DNA of 64,000 nucleotides from Stenotrophomonas rhizophila (GTDB taxonomy: Bacteria; Pseudomonadota; Gammaproteobacteria; Xanthomonadales; Xanthomonadaceae), in assembly GCF_000661955.1 (NCBI RefSeq), contig NZ_CP007597.1:3274755-3338754 (forward strand), written 5' to 3'. This document shows, piece after piece, positions 1 through 7,865 of this stretch. The first letter of the stretch is position 1; each line of letters starts with the position of its first letter. Position numbers and translations under genes: made by a program. Under the pieces are notes generated by a model. It made no database searches. It was not told the origin of the DNA and saw nothing but the letters and a program-made list of their open reading frames with translations.

Positions 1-73
1 GGCGGGAGCTTTCACGGGTGTGGAGTACCTGAAGGAGGGGCGTGCGATTCCACACGTTTCGGGAAAACAATCA
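1..73. other. unassigned window edge
   Basis: These bases precede the first REP element. One plus-strand frame stays open from base 2 to a TAA at 104-106, but it runs into the REP palindrome and has no recognisable family signature. It could be the tail of a gene lying outside the window or simply non-coding sequence. I cannot assign it. Confidence 0.3.
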
Positions 74-138
74 CCGGTAGAGCCGACCGTTGGTCGGCTG
101 CCGTAAAAGAGCAGCCGACCAACGGTCGGCTCTACCGG
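74..138. repeat. head-to-head REP (SMAG-type) dimer
   Basis: Two GTAG-headed palindromes, each with arms GCCGACC and GGTCGGC around a GTT/AAC loop, stand in inverted orientation. Together they form perfect 28-nt arms (74-101 and 111-138) around the 9-nt spacer CGTAAAAGA. This is the GTAG type of repetitive extragenic palindrome known from Stenotrophomonas. Transcribed in either direction it would fold into one long hairpin, and it may protect or terminate transcripts. Confidence 0.85.
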
Positions 139-267
139 TTACACCGCCGACGATCAGCGGTTATACCCCCGACGATCACCGGTTATACCGCCGACGATGA
201 CCGGTTGCACCGCCGGCGATGGCCGGTTGCACAGCCGCCGATCACCGGTGATACCGCGGCCAACAAG
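136..267. repeat. 22-bp tandem repeat, six units
   Basis: CGGTT (CGGTG in the last unit) recurs at exactly 136, 158, 180, 202, 224 and 246, and the bases between follow a common pattern close to CGGTTATACCGCCGACGATC. Units differ at several positions and the last one decays. There are no unique spacers, so this is a minisatellite and not a CRISPR array. It lies between the REP dimer and the 3' end of the S9 peptidase gene. No function is evident. Confidence 0.8.
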
Positions 268-285
268 AGCCGGTGCCATGAAGAA

Positions 286-307
286 GCGCCGCCCCATGGG
301 GCGGCGC
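286..307 (-). terminator. hairpin terminator after the S9 peptidase gene
   Basis: GCGCCGCCCC and GGGGCGGCGC form a 10-bp perfect stem around AT, 11 bases beyond the stop codon of the minus-strand peptidase gene. On the minus strand it is followed by TTCTT, a poor U-tract. Terminator function is inferred from position and stem strength. Confidence 0.6.
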
Positions 308-318
308 GTCCATCCGGC

Positions 319-2382
319 TTATTCGCCGATGTGCTGCTTCAGCCAGCCATTGACGGTGTCGTGCCACTGCACGCTGTTCTGCGGCTTGAGCACCCAGTGG
401 TTCTCGTCCGGGAAGTACAGGAACTTGGACTCGATGCCCTGGCGCTGTGCGGCGGTGAACGCGGCCAGGCCCTGTTCGACCGGAATGCGGTAGTCGAGCT
501 GGCCGTGGATGATCAGGATCGGCTTCTTCCAGTCGGACACGTGGTTGACCGGATTGAACTTCTCGTAGTTGGCCGCCTTCTGGTACGGCGTGCCGCCCTG
601 CTCCCACTCGGTGAACCACAGCTCTTCGGTGGCGTAGCCCATCATGCGCTGGTCGAACACGCCGTCATGGTTGACCAGGCACTTCCACGGCGCATTCCAG
701 TTACCGGCGATCCAGTTGACCATGAAGCCGCCGTAGCTGGCGCCGAGCGCACAGGCCTTGTCGCCGTTGAGGAAGGCGTACTGCTTCTGCGCCGCGGCCC
801 AGCCCTTCTGCAGGTCTTCCAGCGGGCGGTCGCCCCAGTGCTGGCTGATCGCGTCGGTGAACGCCTGGCCGTAGCCGGTGGACCCGTGGAAGTCGATCAT
901 CACCACCGCGTAGCCCTGGCCCGCATAGGTCTGCGGGTTCCAGCGATAGCTCCAGCCGTTGCCGAAGCTGCCCTGCGGGCCGCCGTGGATCAGGAAGGCC
1001 ACCGGGTAGGTTTTGCCTTCCTGGTAGTTGTACGGCTTGACCACGTAACCGTGCACGGTTTCGTTGTTCCAGCCCTTGAACTGGAACTGCTCGTAATCGC
1101 CGAAGGCCACGTCGGGCAGCATCTGCGCCGCGCTCGGTGTGATCTCGCGCGGGCTGCTGCCGTCGGCGCCGGCCACCACGATCTGGTCACCGCTCTTGAG
1201 GCTGTTCTTCGTGTACGCCAGGGTGGTGCCGGCAATCACCGGCGAGCCGATGCTGCCGCCCTCGGCGACGACCGTGGCCTTGCCGGTGGCGATGTCGATG
1301 TTGAACAGGCGGTGCTCGCCCAGGTCATCGGCGGCGGTGTAGAAGCTGCCGCCGTCGGCGCTCAGCACGATCTCGCCGGCCGAGCGGTCCCAGGTCGGGG
1401 CAATGTCGCGGGCCTTGCCGGTGGCCAGGTCCAGCGCGATCACGCCGAAGCGGTCGGCTTCGAAGCCCGGGCGCTTCATGGCGCGGTAGTACAGGGTCTT
1501 GCCGTCGGCGCTGAACACCGGGCCGGCATCCCAGGCCGGGTTGGCGGCGGTCAGGTTGACCGGCGCCTGCTTGCCGTCCACATCCAGCTGGTACAGGTCG
1601 AAGTTGGTCGACCACGGTTCCTGCTTGCCGGCTACGCGGATGGACGCCACCACGGTCTTGCCGTCCGGTGCCCAGGCAAAGTCGTCATTGCCGCCGAACG
1701 GCTTGGACGGCGCATCGCCATCCAGGGTGGCGCTGATCGCCGAGGCGCCTTTCACCGCCGCGCCCTTGGCGGCCGGCAGCGGGGCGACGAACAGAGTGTT
1801 GCGGCGGCCATCGTTCCAGGTGTCCCAATGGCGCACGAACAGGTTGTCGAACACTTCGCCGGTGTTCTTGCGCGCCTTGTGCGCGTCCAGCTTCTTGCTG
1901 GTGCAGGCCAGGTCCGAACCACAGGCCTGGAACACGCCACTGCTGAACACCACGCGGTCGCCCTGCGGGGAGATGTGGAAGCCGTCCACGTCGACCGGGA
2001 AATCGGTCAGCTGGCGCGGGGTGCCGCCGCTGATCGGCTGCACGTACAGCTGCTGGCTGCCGCCCTTGGCACTCAGGAAGTACACGCTCTGGCCGTCGGC
2101 CGACAGCGCGGCCGAGTTGACGTTCCAGCCGGCCGGGGTGAGCGGCTTGGGCGGGGCGGCGTCGCGGGTGCGCAGGTTGCGGATGAACAGGCCGGTGCTG
2201 GCCTTGCTGTCGGCGCCGACCACGCGCTTGGCGAACACCACGTTGCCACCGTCGGCTGTGAGCAGCGGGGCCGAAACCCGATCCAGCGCGATCATGTCGC
2301 GCACATCCAGGCCACGCGTGGCGGCCAGCGACGGCAGTGCGGTCAGCAGGCACAACGGCAGCAGGGCGTAACGAAGTTTCAT
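319..2382 (-). CDS. secreted S9 family prolyl oligopeptidase-type peptidase
   Basis: The 687-residue protein has an N-terminal signal peptide (MKLRYALLPLCLLTALPSLA), a long beta-propeller-like region with repeated SADG/PDG blades, and a C-terminal alpha/beta-hydrolase domain. The nucleophile sits in GASYGG (Ser about 549), with Asp about 630 in GQLDYRIP and His about 662 in ENHW, the S9 catalytic triad. Such enzymes release dipeptides or cleave short peptides, here presumably in the periplasm. The ATG at 2382 is preferred over the upstream in-frame ATG because it is preceded by GGAGAA and starts the signal peptide. The OPT peptide transporter gene lies directly upstream on the same strand, behind its own terminator, so peptide digestion and uptake are neighbours. 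The exact S9 subfamily is not certain. Confidence 0.9.
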   Translation of the reverse strand: MKLRYALLPLCLLTALPSLAATRGLDVRDMIALDRVSAPLLTADGGNVVFAKRVVGADSKASTGLFIRNLRTRDAAPPKPLTPAGWNVNSAALSADGQSVYFLSAKGGSQQLYVQPISGGTPRQLTDFPVDVDGFHISPQGDRVVFSSGVFQACGSDLACTSKKLDAHKARKNTGEVFDNLFVRHWDTWNDGRRNTLFVAPLPAAKGAAVKGASAISATLDGDAPSKPFGGNDDFAWAPDGKTVVASIRVAGKQEPWSTNFDLYQLDVDGKQAPVNLTAANPAWDAGPVFSADGKTLYYRAMKRPGFEADRFGVIALDLATGKARDIAPTWDRSAGEIVLSADGGSFYTAADDLGEHRLFNIDIATGKATVVAEGGSIGSPVIAGTTLAYTKNSLKSGDQIVVAGADGSSPREITPSAAQMLPDVAFGDYEQFQFKGWNNETVHGYVVKPYNYQEGKTYPVAFLIHGGPQGSFGNGWSYRWNPQTYAGQGYAVVMIDFHGSTGYGQAFTDAISQHWGDRPLEDLQKGWAAAQKQYAFLNGDKACALGASYGGFMVNWIAGNWNAPWKCLVNHDGVFDQRMMGYATEELWFTEWEQGGTPYQKAANYEKFNPVNHVSDWKKPILIIHGQLDYRIPVEQGLAAFTAAQRQGIESKFLYFPDENHWVLKPQNSVQWHDTVNGWLKQHIGE

Positions 2383-2470
2383 CGGGTTCTCCGCGGAACG
2401 GCAAAACGCCGATGGTAGGGCCGAGGGGGTGGCCGTTGCAAAGGCCATCGGTCATGGCGCCGCCCGGAAA

Positions 2471-2500
2471 CGACAAACCCCGCCGGGGCGGGGTTTGTCG
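2471..2500 (-). terminator. perfect-stem terminator after the OPT gene
   Basis: CGACAAACCCCGCC pairs perfectly with GGCGGGGTTTGTCG around a 2-nt centre. It lies 17 bases past the stop codon of the OPT transporter gene on the minus strand and is followed there by TTTCC. It separates that transcript from the S9 peptidase gene downstream. Confidence 0.75.
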
Positions 2501-2517
2501 GGCATCACACCAGTCGG

Positions 2518-4488
2518 TCAGACCTTGCCGCCGGACCGCTTGCCGGTGCGGTAGATCAGCCAGCCCACCAGGAACAGCACGGCCAGGCCGATCCAGTCGG
2601 CACCCGGCAGGGCGAACGGCAGGGCCAGCACATCGGCCTCGCCGGTGAGCACGATCGGGATCGCAATGGCGATACCCATCAGCGCTTCACCGGTGATCAG
2701 GCCGGCGGCGAACAGCACGCCCGGCTTGTGCACGCGGTCACGGCCTTCTTCGTCCTCGGCACGCACCTTGTGGAAGCGCTCGACCAGGTAGGAGATCAGG
2801 CCGCCCAGGAAGATCGGCACCATCAGCTCCAGCGGCAGGTAGATGCCGATCGCCGCGGCCAGCACTGGCACGCGGAAACGGGAACCGCGCGACTTCAGCC
2901 AGCCATCGAAGGCGATGATCAGCGCACCGATGCCCGCACCGATGGCGATGAAGGTCCACGGCAACTGGCCACCGAACAGACCCTTGGCCACCGAGGCCAT
3001 CAGGTTGGCCTGCGGCGCCGCCAGCGCGTTGGGGTGCGCGGCGGTCGGCGCACCGATGCCGTACGCGGTGGCCAGCAGGTTCAGCACCGGCGCCATGATC
3101 AATGCGCACGAGAACGCACCGATGCCCAGCATCAACTGCTGCTTCCACGGGGTTGCGCCGACGATGTAGCCGGCCTTGAGGTCCTGCAGGTTGTCACCGC
3201 CGACCGCAGCGGCGCAGCACACCACCGCGCCGATCATGATGGCCGCCACCGCACCCAGCGGGGCACCGCCCACGCCGACCGGGGTCAGGCCGCTCTTGCC
3301 CAGCAGCACTACCAGCACGGCCGAGGCAAACAGGATGGTGGAGATGGTGATGCCCGAGACCGGGTTGTTGGACGAGCCGATCAGGCCGGCCAGGTAGGCC
3401 GACACCGAGACGAACAGGAAGCCGGCGACGATCATGATGATGGTCATCGGGATCGACACGTGCCACTGGCCCACGATGGCCTGGTACAGCGCCAGCAGCG
3501 GCAGGGTGAACACCACCAGGGCCACCAGCATCCACTTCATGGGCAGGTCGCGCTCGGTCTCGGCCAGGGCCGGACCGCCACTCTTGCGCGCGGCGGCAAA
3601 GCCGCTCTTGACGCCGCTGAGCAGTGACTTGCGCAGCGAAATCAGGGTCCAAACGCCGCCGATCAGCATCGCGCCGACGCCGAGGTAACGCATCTTGGCG
3701 CTCCAGATCGCAAAGGCCGCATCGGTGGAGGACGCACTGACGATCGAGGCGGCCAGCGCCGGGTCGCTGTCCATGAAGAACGCCTGGTACAGCGGAATGG
3801 CGATGTGCCAGGACAGGATCGAGCCGGACACCACCACGATGCCGACGTTGAGGCCGACGATGTAGCCCACGCCCAGCAGCGCCGGCGACAGGTTGGTGCC
3901 GATGAAGGCGGTGATCTTGGAACTGCCGATGTAGGCCGACTGCGCCCAGGCATCGGGAATCAGGCGCATGCCGCTGGCGGCAGCGACCTTCACGAACGCA
4001 CCGATCACGGCCGACACGGCCAGGATCTTCAGGCCCGGGCCGGGGTTTTCACCGGCCTTGAGCACTTCGGCGGCCGCCTTGCCTTCGGGGAAGGGCAGCG
4101 GGTCTTCGACGATCATCGAACGCCGCAACGGCACCGAGAACAGCACGCCCAGCAGGCCACCGAGGCCGGCGATGCCCAGCACCCACCAATACTTGAAGTC
4201 CGGCCAGTAGCCCATGATCACCAGCGCGGGGATGGTGAAGATGACACCGGCGGCGATCGACGAGCCGGCCGAAGCGCCGGTCTGGACGATGTTGTTTTCA
4301 AGGATGGTGCCACCGCCCAGCAGGCGCAGCACGCCCATGGAGATGACGGCCGCGGGAATCGCGGTGGCGATGGTCAGGCCTGCGAACAGACCGAGATAGG
4401 CGTTGGCGGCCGACAGCACCACCGCCAGCACGATGGCAAGCACCACCGCGCGGAGGGTGAGCTGCTTGGGCGCAGCGTCGTTGTTCAT
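2518..4488 (-). CDS. OPT family oligopeptide transporter
   Basis: This 656-residue, very hydrophobic protein has about 15 membrane segments. Its N-terminus (LRAVVLAIVLAVVLSAANAYLGL, shown in part) leads into the TIATAIPAAVISM segment typical of the bacterial OPT (oligopeptide transporter) family, and NIVQTGASAGSSIAAG and GDNLQDLKAGYIVGATPWKQ are family hallmarks. OPT proteins take up oligopeptides or metal-chelate compounds with protons. The start at 4488 is chosen over 4506 because AGGGGC lies just upstream. Its own terminator follows, and the neighbouring S9 peptidase gene suggests a peptide substrate. The substrate is not deducible from sequence alone. Confidence 0.9.
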   Translation of the reverse strand: MNNDAAPKQLTLRAVVLAIVLAVVLSAANAYLGLFAGLTIATAIPAAVISMGVLRLLGGGTILENNIVQTGASAGSSIAAGVIFTIPALVIMGYWPDFKYWWVLGIAGLGGLLGVLFSVPLRRSMIVEDPLPFPEGKAAAEVLKAGENPGPGLKILAVSAVIGAFVKVAAASGMRLIPDAWAQSAYIGSSKITAFIGTNLSPALLGVGYIVGLNVGIVVVSGSILSWHIAIPLYQAFFMDSDPALAASIVSASSTDAAFAIWSAKMRYLGVGAMLIGGVWTLISLRKSLLSGVKSGFAAARKSGGPALAETERDLPMKWMLVALVVFTLPLLALYQAIVGQWHVSIPMTIIMIVAGFLFVSVSAYLAGLIGSSNNPVSGITISTILFASAVLVVLLGKSGLTPVGVGGAPLGAVAAIMIGAVVCCAAAVGGDNLQDLKAGYIVGATPWKQQLMLGIGAFSCALIMAPVLNLLATAYGIGAPTAAHPNALAAPQANLMASVAKGLFGGQLPWTFIAIGAGIGALIIAFDGWLKSRGSRFRVPVLAAAIGIYLPLELMVPIFLGGLISYLVERFHKVRAEDEEGRDRVHKPGVLFAAGLITGEALMGIAIAIPIVLTGEADVLALPFALPGADWIGLAVLFLVGWLIYRTGKRSGGKV

Positions 4489-4547
4489 GGATGCCCCTGA
4501 TGGCAAAAAATCCCTGCCACGCTAGCGTTCATGTACGGGCAAGTCCA

Positions 4548-4570
4548 GTAGTGCCGGCCGCTGGCCGGCA
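4548..4570 (+). repeat. single SMAG-type REP
   Basis: GTAG head followed by the palindrome GCCGGCC-GCT-GGCCGGC. It lies in the divergent region between the OPT gene and the membrane acyltransferase gene. Confidence 0.85.
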
Positions 4571-4711
4571 ACCTTGCACCACCCGATCAAGGCCCCCGTT
4601 GACCTACGCGTGCCGCCGCAGCCACGACACGCCGGACTCGGCAACGTCCAAGGCCGGGCCCGTCCACTTTAGTTATGTTATATCCTATCGTACCGAGCAA
4701 CTGGCGCTGCT

Positions 4712-5863
4712 GTGACGTATCCCCCCACCTCCCGCCTGACCTCCATCGACCAGCTGCGTGGCACCGTCATCGTGCTGATGCTGCTCGACCACGTGCGCGA
4801 AACCTTCCATATGCACCAGCAGGTCGGCGACCCGATGGCGGTGGACCAGGTCGAGCCGGCGCTGTTCGTCAGCCGGTTGCTGGCGCATCTGTGTGCCCCG
4901 GTGTTCGTGCTGCTCACCGGCCTGTCGGCCTGGTTGTACGCCAGTGGCAAGCCGGATGGGCGCCGGGCCGCGTCGGCCTTCCTGCTCAAGCGCGGCCTGT
5001 TCCTGGTGGTGTTGGAACTGCTGGTGGTCAACTTCGCGTGGACGCTGCAGTTCCCGCCCAGCGTGATGTACCTGCAGGTGATCTGGGCGATCGGCATCAG
5101 CATGATCGCGCTGGCCGGGCTGTTGTGGCTGCCACGCGGCGCACTGGCGGTGCTGGCGCTGGCTGTGATCGCCGGGCACAACCTGCTCGATGGCGTCCGC
5201 GTGCAGGGCGACGGGGCGCTGGCCGTGCTGTGGAAGGTGCTGCACCAGCGCGACTGGATCGCCGTGACCGACGGGCTGCGCCTGCGCACCTCCTACCCGG
5301 CGCTGCCGTGGATCGGCGTCATTGCGCTGGGTTGGGTGATCGGCCCGTGGTTCGCGCGCGGCGGCGATGCCCTCCTGCGCCAGCGTCGCCTGTGGATGGC
5401 CGGCGCCGGTGCGCTGCTGGCGTTCGTCATCCTGCGGGCGGTGAACCTCTACGGGGACAGCCCGTGGCAGTCCTTCGCCACAGTGGGCAGCACGCTGATG
5501 AGCATCTTCAATGTCACCAAGTACCCGCCTTCGCTGCTGTTCCTGCTGCTGACCCTGGGCATCGGCCTGCTGTTGCTGCGCCTGTACGAGCAGCCGCGCG
5601 TGGCCCGGGCGCTGGCGCCGCTGGCCGACATCGGCGCGGCACCGATGTTCTTCTACCTGCTGCACCTGTACGTGCTGAAGCTGCTGTATGTGCTGGCCGA
5701 GGCACGCTGGGGGCACACCCACGGCGCGTATTTCGCCGTGGACCACGTGGCGAGCCTGTGGGTGATCACCGCGGTGCTGGCACTGGCGCTGTACTGGCCG
5801 ACCAGAACATTCGCGCGGTTCAAGGCGCGGCGGCGGGATCTGGCCTGGCTTCGCTATCTGTAA
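4712..5863 (+). CDS. DUF1624-type (HGSNAT-like) integral membrane acyltransferase
   Basis: The protein has 383 residues with about ten hydrophobic helices. The N-terminal signature RLTSIDQLRGTVIVLMLLDH, with a charged segment leading into helix 1 (R.xxID.xRG...M..DH), is characteristic of the DUF1624/heparan-alpha-glucosaminide N-acetyltransferase-like family. These are predicted to move acyl groups across the inner membrane onto sugars or envelope polymers. The start is the GTG at 4712; its ribosome binding site is weak, and no better start exists because the conserved motif follows within 12 codons. The upstream 60 bases are AT-rich (TTATGTTATATCCTATC) and could hold the promoter. The acceptor is unknown. 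Confidence 0.75.
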   Translation: MTYPPTSRLTSIDQLRGTVIVLMLLDHVRETFHMHQQVGDPMAVDQVEPALFVSRLLAHLCAPVFVLLTGLSAWLYASGKPDGRRAASAFLLKRGLFLVVLELLVVNFAWTLQFPPSVMYLQVIWAIGISMIALAGLLWLPRGALAVLALAVIAGHNLLDGVRVQGDGALAVLWKVLHQRDWIAVTDGLRLRTSYPALPWIGVIALGWVIGPWFARGGDALLRQRRLWMAGAGALLAFVILRAVNLYGDSPWQSFATVGSTLMSIFNVTKYPPSLLFLLLTLGIGLLLLRLYEQPRVARALAPLADIGAAPMFFYLLHLYVLKLLYVLAEARWGHTHGAYFAVDHVASLWVITAVLALALYWPTRTFARFKARRRDLAWLRYL

Positions 5864-5887
5864 GCGCGCGATGCCGGGATGGTGAGG

Positions 5888-5911
5888 CTGCCGGCCAGCG
5901 GCCGGCACTAC
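5888..5911 (-). repeat. single SMAG-type REP, inverted
   Basis: Read on the minus strand it has the GTAG head and GCCGGCC/GGCCGGC arms. It lies between the DUF1624-like gene and the POT transporter gene. Confidence 0.85.
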
Positions 5912-6019
5912 GACAATGGAGCGGGCGGCACCACGACGGCGGAGCGGCCAGACGCGGCACGGCTGTCCCTTCGCCCCCGGCCTATACTCGCCCCCTTGTC
6001 CGCCCTGCCCGATCCCTCG

Positions 6020-7795
6020 ATGACCGCAGCCGCCCTGCCCGCCTCCGCCACGTCCACCGCCACCGACGACTTCCTCGGCCATCCCAAGGGCGTCTACGTC
6101 TGCTTCTTCACCGAGATGTGGGAGCGGTTCTCGTTCTACGGCATGAAGGCGCTGCTGCTGCTGTACCTCACCAAGTACCACCTGTTCGGCGACAAGGCCG
6201 GGCTGGACTTACTGGGGGCGTATGGCGGGCTGGTGTACTGCATTCCGGTGTTCGGCGGCCTGCTGGCCGACCGCTGGCTGGGCATGCGCAAGGCGGTGGT
6301 GTTCGGCGGCGTGCTGCTGGTGCTGGGGCACCTGGGCATGGCGTTCGAAGGGCATGCCGCCGTCCGCGTCGATGGCGCGGTGGTCCGCGATGACGCCGCG
6401 CTGGGCATCACCTATCTGTCGCTGGCGCTGATCATCATGGGTGTAGGCTTCCTCAAGCCCAACATCTCCACCATCGTCGGCAAGCTGTACCCGGAAAACG
6501 ATCCGCGCCGCGATTCGGGCTTCTCGCTGTTCTACGCCGGCATCAACCTGGGTGCGCTGTTCGCCTCGCTGGTGTGTGGCTTCCTTGGCGAGGCCTACGG
6601 CTGGAAGTACGGCTTCGGTGCCGCCGGGATCGGCATGGTGATCGGCCTGGGCATGTTCCTGTGGGGCCAGAAATACCTGCAGGGCCACGCCGAGCCCACC
6701 GACGTGCCCGCCCTGCGCCAGCGCGTGCTGGGCATCCGCCGCGAATGGCTGATCTATGCGGTGGCCGTGCTCGGGGTGGTGCCGGTGGCAGCGCTGATGT
6801 GGGCCGCGGCCAATGGCGCGTTCGCGCTGGGCGGTGAAATCAGCCTGGCGCTGATGTTGATGATCGTGGTGCTGGGCGGCGTGCTGGTGTGGTTCGCCTG
6901 GTTCACCGGTACCCGCTGCACGCCGGTGCAGCGCCAGCAGATGATCGCGCTGATGGCGCTGATCTTCATGGCGCTGGTGTTCTTCACCCTGTACGAGCAG
7001 ACCTACGGTTCGTGGGTGACCTTCACCGACCGCCTGCTGACCAAGGACCTGGTGCCGTCACTGGTGATCCAGGGCGGCACGCCGCTGCCGTGGTCGATCG
7101 CCTCGTTGCTGCTGGCGCCGCTGGGCTTCGTGGTGGCGGCACGGCTGTCCGAGCGCAACCCCGGCTCGACGGCTCCGCGCAACCTGTTCGTCGGCATCGT
7201 CGTGCTGATGCTGGTGATGCTGGTCCGCGACTGCCTGGTGATTCCGCAGACCGCCGGCTCGCTGACCTACCTGGGCGGGTTGTTCCTGGTGGTGCTGGCG
7301 CCCTTGTTCGCCACGTTGTGGGCGTGGCTGGACCGGCGTCGGCTGGACCCGTCCAAGCCGGTGAAGTCGTCGTTCGGGCTGATCTTCGCCGCGCTGTCGT
7401 TCGTGCCGCTGGCACTGGCTGCGCAGCAGGTGGGCGCGACCGGGCAGATGGCCAGCGTGTGGTGGCTGGTGCTGGCCTACCTGATTCTGGAGATCGGCGA
7501 GATGTGCCTGTCGCCGGTGGGCCTGTCGGCGGTGACCCAGCTGGCTGCGCCGCGCGTGGTCAGCCTGATGATGGGCACGTGGTTCCTGGCCACGGCGTTC
7601 TCCGAAACGCTGGCCGCGCTGTTCGGCAAGCTCGCCGCGATCGAGGTGCCCGAAGGCGAAACCATGAACATCGCCAGCGCCGCCGCCAGCTACGAACACC
7701 TGTTCTGGCTGCTGATGTGGATCGGCCTGGGCTGCGCGGCCGTGGCGCTGGCCTGTTCGCCGCTGCTGAAGAAGATGATGCACGGGGTGAAGTAA
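6020..7795 (+). CDS. POT/PTR family proton-dependent peptide transporter
   Basis: The 591-residue membrane protein carries POT (proton oligopeptide transporter) signatures: FFTEMWERFSFYGMKALLLL (the ExxERFxYYG-like motif on helix 1, about residues 30-49), GGLLADRWLG, and GFSLFYAGINLGALFA, the second PTR signature. It imports di- and tripeptides with protons at the inner membrane. The ATG at 6020 is used because the in-frame codons upstream of it encode REP-derived and Pro/Arg-rich sequence unlike any transporter N-terminus. It ends at a strong bidirectional terminator shared with a convergent peptidase gene. With the OPT transporter and two S9 peptidases it makes this region rich in peptide utilisation. 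Confidence 0.93.
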   Translation: MTAAALPASATSTATDDFLGHPKGVYVCFFTEMWERFSFYGMKALLLLYLTKYHLFGDKAGLDLLGAYGGLVYCIPVFGGLLADRWLGMRKAVVFGGVLLVLGHLGMAFEGHAAVRVDGAVVRDDAALGITYLSLALIIMGVGFLKPNISTIVGKLYPENDPRRDSGFSLFYAGINLGALFASLVCGFLGEAYGWKYGFGAAGIGMVIGLGMFLWGQKYLQGHAEPTDVPALRQRVLGIRREWLIYAVAVLGVVPVAALMWAAANGAFALGGEISLALMLMIVVLGGVLVWFAWFTGTRCTPVQRQQMIALMALIFMALVFFTLYEQTYGSWVTFTDRLLTKDLVPSLVIQGGTPLPWSIASLLLAPLGFVVAARLSERNPGSTAPRNLFVGIVVLMLVMLVRDCLVIPQTAGSLTYLGGLFLVVLAPLFATLWAWLDRRRLDPSKPVKSSFGLIFAALSFVPLALAAQQVGATGQMASVWWLVLAYLILEIGEMCLSPVGLSAVTQLAAPRVVSLMMGTWFLATAFSETLAALFGKLAAIEVPEGETMNIASAAASYEHLFWLLMWIGLGCAAVALACSPLLKKMMHGVK

Positions 7796-7816
7796 GCCGC
7801 GTGCGGGGCCATCAAC

Positions 7817-7844
7817 AACAACGGCACCTCGCGGTGCCGTTGTT
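7817..7844. terminator. bidirectional terminator between convergent genes
   Basis: AACAACGGCACC and GGTGCCGTTGTT form a perfect 12-bp stem around TCGC, followed by ATTTTC on the plus strand. It lies between the stop of the POT transporter gene (7795) and the stop of the S9 peptidase gene (7866), so it can serve both transcripts. Confidence 0.85.
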
Positions 7845-7865
7845 ATTTTCAGCCGAACGATGCGA

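Noticed and set aside
136..267. CRISPR array
   Set aside because: The repeat units are contiguous with no unique spacers and there is no cas gene in the window.
205..2418. Long plus-strand open frame opposite the S9 peptidase gene
   Set aside because: Its product is a low-complexity string of Ala, Val, Gly, Arg and His with no family signature; the minus-strand frame has a signal peptide and a catalytic triad.
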